A stretch of 64,000 bases of DNA from UBA11740 sp049273695 (GTDB lineage: Bacteria; Acidobacteriota; Blastocatellia; Pyrinomonadales; Pyrinomonadaceae), in assembly GCA_049273695.1 (NCBI GenBank), contig JBASRE010000009.1:7577-71576 (forward strand). Direction: 5' to 3'. Below are positions 61,320 to 64,000 of this stretch, piece after piece (positions within the stretch are counted from its first letter, which is position 1; each line of letters begins with the position of its first letter). Both the position numbers and the translations under genes were made by a program. Below the pieces are notes generated by a model. That model made no database searches. It had not been told where the DNA came from and saw only the letters and a program-made list of their open reading frames with translations.

Positions 61320-61700
61320 ATGAAGAAATCAGTTAAGAAGACAAAGCCGCAGAGCATCGACGAGTATCTCGCGCGCGTGCCCGCCGAATCGCGTGCAGTC
61401 CTCGAGAAGCTGCGCCGGACAATCAAGTCAATCGTGCCGGAAGCGGTGGAGACAATCAGTTACGAAATTCCAACCTTCAAACTGAACGGCCGCATGTTGG
61501 TTTCGTTCGCAGCTTTCTCAGAACATTGCAGTTTCTTTCCCGGCGCGGGTCCGATCGAAGCTCACAAAGACGACCTGAAGTCGTTTCCAACTTCAAAAGG
61601 AACAGTACGCTTTACGCCGGATCGTCCGTTGTCTGCGGCCCTGGTGAAGAAACTCGTAAAGACGCGCATCAAACTGGACCAGGCGCGCAAGAAACTCTAA
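61320..61700 (+). CDS. DUF1801 (YdhG-like) protein
   Basis: 126 residues; GGAAAGAGAC precedes the ATG, 10 bases after the DoxX stop. IDEYLARVPAESRAVLEKLR, IKSIVPEAVETISYEIPTFK, MLVSFAAFSEHCSFFPG, SFPTSKGTVRFTPDRPLSAA: the DUF1801 domain, a frataxin-like fold proposed as an iron chaperone in some Firmicutes. Role here unknown. Confidence 0.9.
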   Translation: MKKSVKKTKPQSIDEYLARVPAESRAVLEKLRRTIKSIVPEAVETISYEIPTFKLNGRMLVSFAAFSEHCSFFPGAGPIEAHKDDLKSFPTSKGTVRFTPDRPLSAALVKKLVKTRIKLDQARKKL

Positions 61701-61727
61701 CTCTAATAAAGTGTCGAAGGAGAACCG

Positions 61728-62087
61728 ATGAAATACGTGGATGGATTTGTTCTGGCGGTGCCGACTAAGAATCTTGCCGCCTACCGAAAGATGTCGACTG
61801 CCGCGGGAAAAGTATGGCGCAAGTACGGCGCGCTGGAATATGTCGAAGCCGTCGGTGATGATCTCGAGGTGAAGTTCGGGGTTTCATTTAACAAACTGGT
61901 GAAGCCGAAGCGCGGCGAGACAGTGCTCTTTTCCTGGATTGTTTACAAGTCACGGGCACATCGCGACAAGGTCAATGCCCAGGTAATGACCGATCCGCAG
62001 ATTAAGAAGGCGATGGAAAAGGGTCCGATGCCTTTCGACCTCAAGCGCATGGCGTACGGCGGCTTCAAGTTCCTGGTCGAAGGATAG
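61728..62087 (+). CDS. DUF1428 protein
   Basis: 119 residues, GAAGGAGAACCG before ATG 61728. YVDGFVLAVPTKNLAAYRKM, AAGKVWRKYGALEYVEAVGD, LFSWIVYKSRAHRDKVNAQV, MPFDLKRMAYGGFKFLVEG: the DUF1428 family, ferredoxin-like and distantly related to DGPF proteins. Last gene of the ECF42-associated row. The TGTCGA at its ribosome-binding site has no matching -10 and is not counted as a promoter. Confidence 0.92.
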   Translation: MKYVDGFVLAVPTKNLAAYRKMSTAAGKVWRKYGALEYVEAVGDDLEVKFGVSFNKLVKPKRGETVLFSWIVYKSRAHRDKVNAQVMTDPQIKKAMEKGPMPFDLKRMAYGGFKFLVEG

Positions 62088-62097
62088 CCGAATTAGT

Positions 62098-62190
62098 CCG
62101 CAGATTCCACAGATTAAGGGAATTGGTTCATTGACTCATTGGATCAATGAATCAATGTTTCAATCTGTCTTATCTGTGTAATCTGTGGAT
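62098..62190. repeat. CAGATTCCACAGATTAAG / CTTATCTGTGTAATCTGTGG palindromic repeat
   Basis: Left arm CGCAGATTCCACAGATTAAG, right arm CTGTCTTATCTGTGTAATCT plus GTGG, enclosing TTGGTTCATTGACTCATTGG plus ATCAATGAATCAATG of the ATTGAATCATT type seen at 8901-9034. The right arm ends 7 bases before the exonuclease ATG and contains an in-frame GTG (62185), so initiation there would be in the repeat. Confidence 0.82.
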
Positions 62191-62196
62191 AAACCA

Positions 62197-63054
62197 ATGA
62201 TCGTCCATCTCATCGACGGGACCTACGAACTGTTCCGCCATTTCTACGGCCTGCGCCGCTTTCACAAGTCCGATCCGCCTTTGGGGGCTGTCTCCGGCGT
62301 CGTCAGCATGACAGTTAAGATGATCGAAGACGGCGCCACGCACGTCGGCGTCGCGACCGATCACGTCATCGAATCTTTTCGCAATCAGCTGTGGCCGGGA
62401 TACAAAACCGGCGCGGGGATTGAGCCGGCGTTGCGCGCCCAGTTTCATCCGCTCGAAGACGCGCTGGCCGCGCTGGGCGTGGTCGTCTGGCCGATGGTCG
62501 AGTTTGAAGCCGACGATGGTCTGGCCGCCGCCGCTCATCTCGCGGCCCGCGACAAGAAGGTTCAAAAGGTTTGCATCTGGACGCCCGACAAAGACCTGGC
62601 CCAGTGTGTGGTTGACGATCGCGTGGTGCAAATTGATCGCCGCCGAAACGAGATTCGCGGGGCGGAAGCCATTCGCGCGAAGTTCGGCGTCGCGCCTGAG
62701 TTTATTGCCGACTACCTGGCGTTGGTTGGCGATTCGGCCGACGGTTATCCCGGATTGCCGGGCTTTGGAGCGAAGACTTCGGCAAGACTGATCAATCAGC
62801 ACGGTCCCATCGAGGACTTCCCTGCCTCGCTTCTCAGCGATACAAACCGTGAACTGGCGCTGCTGTTCAAGAACCTCGCTACGTTGCGCACTGATGCGCC
62901 GCTCGATTCACCCACAAACGGGAAAACGACGTCAGTGGCGAAGCTCCGCTGGCGCAGTGCGACTGAACAATTCCCAACTTTGGCGGAAAAGATTGGTAAT
63001 CCCCGGCTGGCCGAACGCGTAGCGAAATTAGCATTTCAACGGTCCGCATCCTGA
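62197..63054 (+). CDS. 5'-3' exonuclease / flap endonuclease (PolA N-terminal-type)
   Basis: 285 residues from the ATG at 62197; the GTG at 62185 lies in the repeat. IVHLIDGTYELFRHFYGLRR carries the first metal-site Asp, then HVGVATDHVIESFRNQLWPG (Asp and the helical-arch start), FEADDGLAAAAHLAARDKKV (Asp pair), IWTPDKDLAQCV and YLALVGDSADGYPGLPGFGA (last Asp pair and helix-hairpin-helix). Structure-specific nuclease of Okazaki-fragment or repair processing; a free-standing version, not fused to a polymerase. Cytoplasmic. Confidence 0.92.
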   Translation: MIVHLIDGTYELFRHFYGLRRFHKSDPPLGAVSGVVSMTVKMIEDGATHVGVATDHVIESFRNQLWPGYKTGAGIEPALRAQFHPLEDALAALGVVVWPMVEFEADDGLAAAAHLAARDKKVQKVCIWTPDKDLAQCVVDDRVVQIDRRRNEIRGAEAIRAKFGVAPEFIADYLALVGDSADGYPGLPGFGAKTSARLINQHGPIEDFPASLLSDTNRELALLFKNLATLRTDAPLDSPTNGKTTSVAKLRWRSATEQFPTLAEKIGNPRLAERVAKLAFQRSAS

Positions 63055-63192
63055 CGTTCTTTCGTCCGATTCTGCTCTCTTACCGCGTGCGTTGCGCGAA
63101 ATCGCAAGCTTAAAACAAAACTGCGACACACTTTCTACATCCCGCCCGTTGTATCTCTTTCTCATTAAATACAATTTTGAGGAGAACCAAGC

Positions 63193-63786
63193 ATGTCAAA
63201 GAAGAAATCTCGTCGGGATGAGTACGTGGTTACACGCGTTGTTGAGCGCGCCGCGGAATTTGTAAGCGAGGCCGGCGATCGCGTCGCCGAACTTACCGAG
63301 CGGGCGCTGGCACAGACAGCGAGCGTCGCGAAGACTGCCGGCAACACGGCCGCCGAGCAATTGAAACCGTCGAGGCGGGGCGCCACTACCGTCGGTACCG
63401 TCGTCACCAGCGTCGCACGGACGGCTGCTAATCAAAACCGCCGGCTGGCAAGGGCTGAAGCCGATTTGGTTGAGCGCGCAGCCGAGAGAACCACTGAAGT
63501 TGCGCGCCAGGCGCGAAGCACCGTCAGCAATGCGACCCAGCGAGTTAGCGGAGCCGCGCGCAAGGCAACGCGCGACGCGTCCAAGACCGCAACCAAGGCG
63601 CGCCGGACCGCGACAAAAACTGCCAAGAAGGCGGCGAAGAGCGTAGAACGGACGGCAAAGAAGACCGCACGAAGCGCGAGCAAGGCTGTTAAGCGCACTG
63701 CCGGCGCGGCTCGTTCAGCCGCGAAGGGCGGAACCAAAAAACGCGCGAAGAGTGGCGCAACAACTCGGCGCGCCAAGAAACGCTAA
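63193..63786 (+). CDS. Histone-H1-like Lys/Ala-rich nucleoid protein
   Basis: 197 residues with GAGGAGAACC before the ATG. The first part (about 1-110) is charged helical (VVERAAEFVSEAGDRVAELT, EADLVERAAERTTEVARQAR). The second half is Lys/Ala/Arg/Thr-rich (ATKARRTATKTAKKAAKSVE, KTARSASKAVKRTAGAARSA), like bacterial histone H1-type proteins (Hc1/BpH1 tails), which bind and compact DNA without a fixed fold. Low complexity means family assignment is by composition. The repeat-like coding could vary in length between strains. Confidence 0.78.
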   Translation: MSKKKSRRDEYVVTRVVERAAEFVSEAGDRVAELTERALAQTASVAKTAGNTAAEQLKPSRRGATTVGTVVTSVARTAANQNRRLARAEADLVERAAERTTEVARQARSTVSNATQRVSGAARKATRDASKTATKARRTATKTAKKAAKSVERTAKKTARSASKAVKRTAGAARSAAKGGTKKRAKSGATTRRAKKR

Positions 63787-63855
63787 CTGCCGATCGGTGA
63801 GGGGCGCATGGCTGTTTTCCTCATCATCCAGGGGTGGGGCGACCTATGTATAGAC

Positions 63856-64000
63856 CGGGGACAAAGTTTACACCTGTTCGGAGACATGGTTTACACATTC
63901 TGGTCGAGTTTGGTTGAAGCTGCTACATTGATTTGAGTTAAGCGGTGCCGGCAAAAGTAAACGTCGAGCAGGCCATCGGTTGCGGTCGGGCGCAGAGCAA
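63856..64000 (+). mobile_element. Possible end of an insertion sequence with start of its transposase
   Basis: Two 17-base direct repeats 23 bases apart, GGGGACAAAGTTTACAC (63857-63873) and CGGAGACATGGTTTACAC (63880-63897), resemble multiple transposase-binding sites at the ends of some IS elements. A GTG at 63945 opens a frame to the window end (PAKVNVEQAIGCGRAQS), which could be a transposase N-terminus but is too short to classify. TATGTATAGACC at 63845-63856 may be the outer edge. Suggestive only. Confidence 0.35.

Noticed and set aside
61711..61733. TGTCGA before the DUF1428 gene as a third ECF42 promoter
   Set aside because: It overlaps the ribosome-binding site and no CGA lies 16-18 bases downstream; the gene is closely linked to the upstream ones.

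Overview
The window looks like a chromosomal segment of a soil-type Acidobacteriota, most likely class Blastocatellia. This is an inference from family content, not from a marker gene. The evidence is: a moderately GC-rich sequence; many exported PQQ/BamB-like beta-propellers; a winged-helix/TPR regulator; Ser/Thr kinases fused to TolB-like, TPR or beta-propeller parts; an ECF sigma/kinase pair with ATGA overlap; and an unusual density of short palindromic intergenic repeats. There are no rRNA genes, no CRISPR array and no prophage. One tRNA-like remnant is present.

Layout. 1-6.4 kb: a truncated beta-propeller gene, an exported M42 peptidase in which an inactive M42 copy precedes an active-looking one, a small membrane protein, and a two-gene unit of a flavin-dependent halogenase-like oxidoreductase with a HemN/HemW-type radical SAM protein. 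6.4-8.9 kb: a 280-bp dispersed repeat, a hicA-hicB pair (hicA has no ATG/GTG/TTG start) and a CPA2 cation/proton antiporter. 9-21.8 kb: six exported beta-propeller paralogues with an ankyrin protein and an iron-dependent alcohol dehydrogenase; repeats form or touch the ends of several of these genes. 21.8-26 kb: an SSS symporter with its DUF3311 partner and a winged-helix/TPR regulator. 26-29.6 kb: four small exported proteins, two sharing a CARDB-like C-terminal domain and one of those frameshifted. 30-34.6 kb: an RND efflux adaptor and pump. 34.9-40.6 kb: mixed genes (truncated MEDS protein, tRNA remnant, acetamidase/formamidase, SDR, WG-repeat protein, DoxX). 40.7-44.2 kb: ECF sigma factor plus kinase. 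44.6-52.4 kb: exported lectin-like, FecR-like, thioesterase, SUMF1-domain and small proteins, then a 1269-residue beta-helix protein. 52.8-55.3 kb: kinase-TolB-TPR protein. 55.6-62.1 kb: an ECF42-type sigma factor with DGPF/YciI, VOC, AlkD, DoxX, DUF1801 and DUF1428 genes. 62.2-63.8 kb: 5'-3' exonuclease and histone-H1-like protein. The last 150 bases look like one end of an insertion sequence.

The strongest regulatory observation is in the ECF42 region. Two DGPF genes are each preceded by TGTCGA, exactly 17 bases, then CGA. This matches the ECF42 promoter pattern as I remember it and defines a candidate two-promoter regulon. The second theme is the repeats: at least a dozen palindromic or tandem families lie between genes and in places supply start regions, signal-peptide codons or stop codons of the beta-propeller genes.
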